From contig NZ_WTZA01000002.1 in assembly GCF_009827495.1 (NCBI RefSeq), forward strand, positions 434,001-498,000: DNA of 64,000 nt, given 5' to 3'. The position numbers and the translations under genes are program-made. Shown here in pieces: positions 63,614-64,000 of this stretch (its first letter is position 1; every line of letters starts with the position of its first letter). Source of the DNA: Tsuneonella aeria. Its GTDB lineage: Bacteria; Pseudomonadota; Alphaproteobacteria; Sphingomonadales; Sphingomonadaceae. A model generated the notes under the pieces. That model did no database searches. It was not told the origin of the DNA and worked only from the letters and a program-made list of their open reading frames with translations.

Positions 63614-63817
63614 TTAGATGATCGATGTCGCGCGCGATCGACGTGACGGCGGCGACATTCGCCCTCCAAAGCCGTCTGCCGTCCTTGGTGCGGGCAGCCG
63701 ATCGGAGAAATTGAAGCGCGCTACGATGGTACCTTGTTCCGGATGCGGCAATTCCATGTAGCCGATGTGCCAGCCATCGTCCGCCACGGCGGCATGGTCA
63801 GCGTCCAGGTGCAGCAC
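63614..63817 (-). CDS. Small hypothetical ORF upstream of the DUF305 gene
   Basis: Sixty-seven codons from a GTG, ending 18 bases before the DUF305 start on the same strand. The sequence (MLHLDADHAAVADDGWHIGY, then PEQGTIVARFNFSDRL) has no signal peptide and no family I recognise. The position suggests co-transcription, but there is no homology support. The remaining bases to 64000 show no gene I can support. Confidence 0.3.
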   Translation of the reverse strand: MLHLDADHAAVADDGWHIGYMELPHPEQGTIVARFNFSDRLPAPRTADGFGGRMSPPSRRSRATSII

Positions 63818-64000
63818 TTCCGCTACAGTCGGTGCCGATCACGCGCAGCTACATGGCAGAGGAGCCAGAGCTTTTGCGTCAAGTCCAATAGGCTGCGGCC
63901 TGGGAGCCACTACCAAGTGTGGCGCCGACGCAGGTAAGCAGCTTTCGGCGATCCGGCCTGGATATCCTCAACAGGAAGTCTGGAATCCTGCAAATCAGTT

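Overview
The window is about 64 kb of GC-rich DNA packed with genes. It looks chromosomal and comes from an alphaproteobacterium, most likely a member of the Sphingomonadales. Pointers are general-stress (EcfG-type) promoters, a class I PHA synthase with phasin, the plant-type glutamate-cysteine ligase next to rsmE, the inactive dihydroorotase beside pyrB, and many small secreted proteins and lipoproteins of sphingomonad type. Genus and species cannot be fixed from the sequence alone.

Layout. 1-12.5 kb: the 3' end of a tamB-like gene, small envelope and secreted proteins, a GH24 lysozyme, remnants of an SRAP peptidase and an XRE regulator, a divergent stress pair (ferritin-like and CBS proteins), ygfZ, pyrC and rarD. 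12.5-25 kb: astD, selO, an alpha/beta hydrolase with a glycosyltransferase, the outer-membrane assembly pair yfgM-like/bamB, an ICMT-like membrane protein, rsmE-gshA, ubiA and clpS. 25-36 kb: phaP and phaC, an AlaC-type aminotransferase, an AlkB-like oxygenase, rimO, a K+ channel, surE, serS and a sulfotransferase. 36.6-43.6 kb: a self-contained type I secretion locus, with a 1283-residue acidic multidomain protein followed by its ABC exporter and HlyD-family adaptor. 43.6-51.5 kb: tRNA-Val, sppA, pyrB with a catalytically dead pyrC paralogue, a SPOR/TPR lipoprotein, an RHH protein with a ParA-like ATPase, a zinc peptidase and tRNA-Ser.

Two stretches look acquired. A 4.5-kb arsenic-resistance island (arsR-arsC-arsB-arsH) sits in the 3' end of tRNA-Ser(GGA). 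It is bounded by a 16-bp direct repeat and carries paired octamers that look like integrase arm sites, plus only the N-terminal half of an integrase. From about 60.2 kb, after tRNA-Gln(TTG), lie a frameshifted plasmid mobilisation (Pre/Mob-type) gene, a cluster of strong hairpins and a DUF305 membrane protein that runs toward the window end. Between the two are a TonB-like protein, an L,D-transpeptidase paired with a glycine-zipper lipoprotein, and a nitronate monooxygenase family gene.

The most interesting local biology is the type I secretion locus. Its cargo has no RTX repeats, contains a perfect 348-bp internal tandem duplication, and ends in an uncharacterised TPGFWQN-type domain. The phaP promoter carries a 13-bp inverted repeat bracketing its -35/-10 elements, which looks like a PhaR operator. 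Three GGAAC-N16/17-CGTT-like sites suggest that several small stress and envelope genes belong to the general stress regulon.
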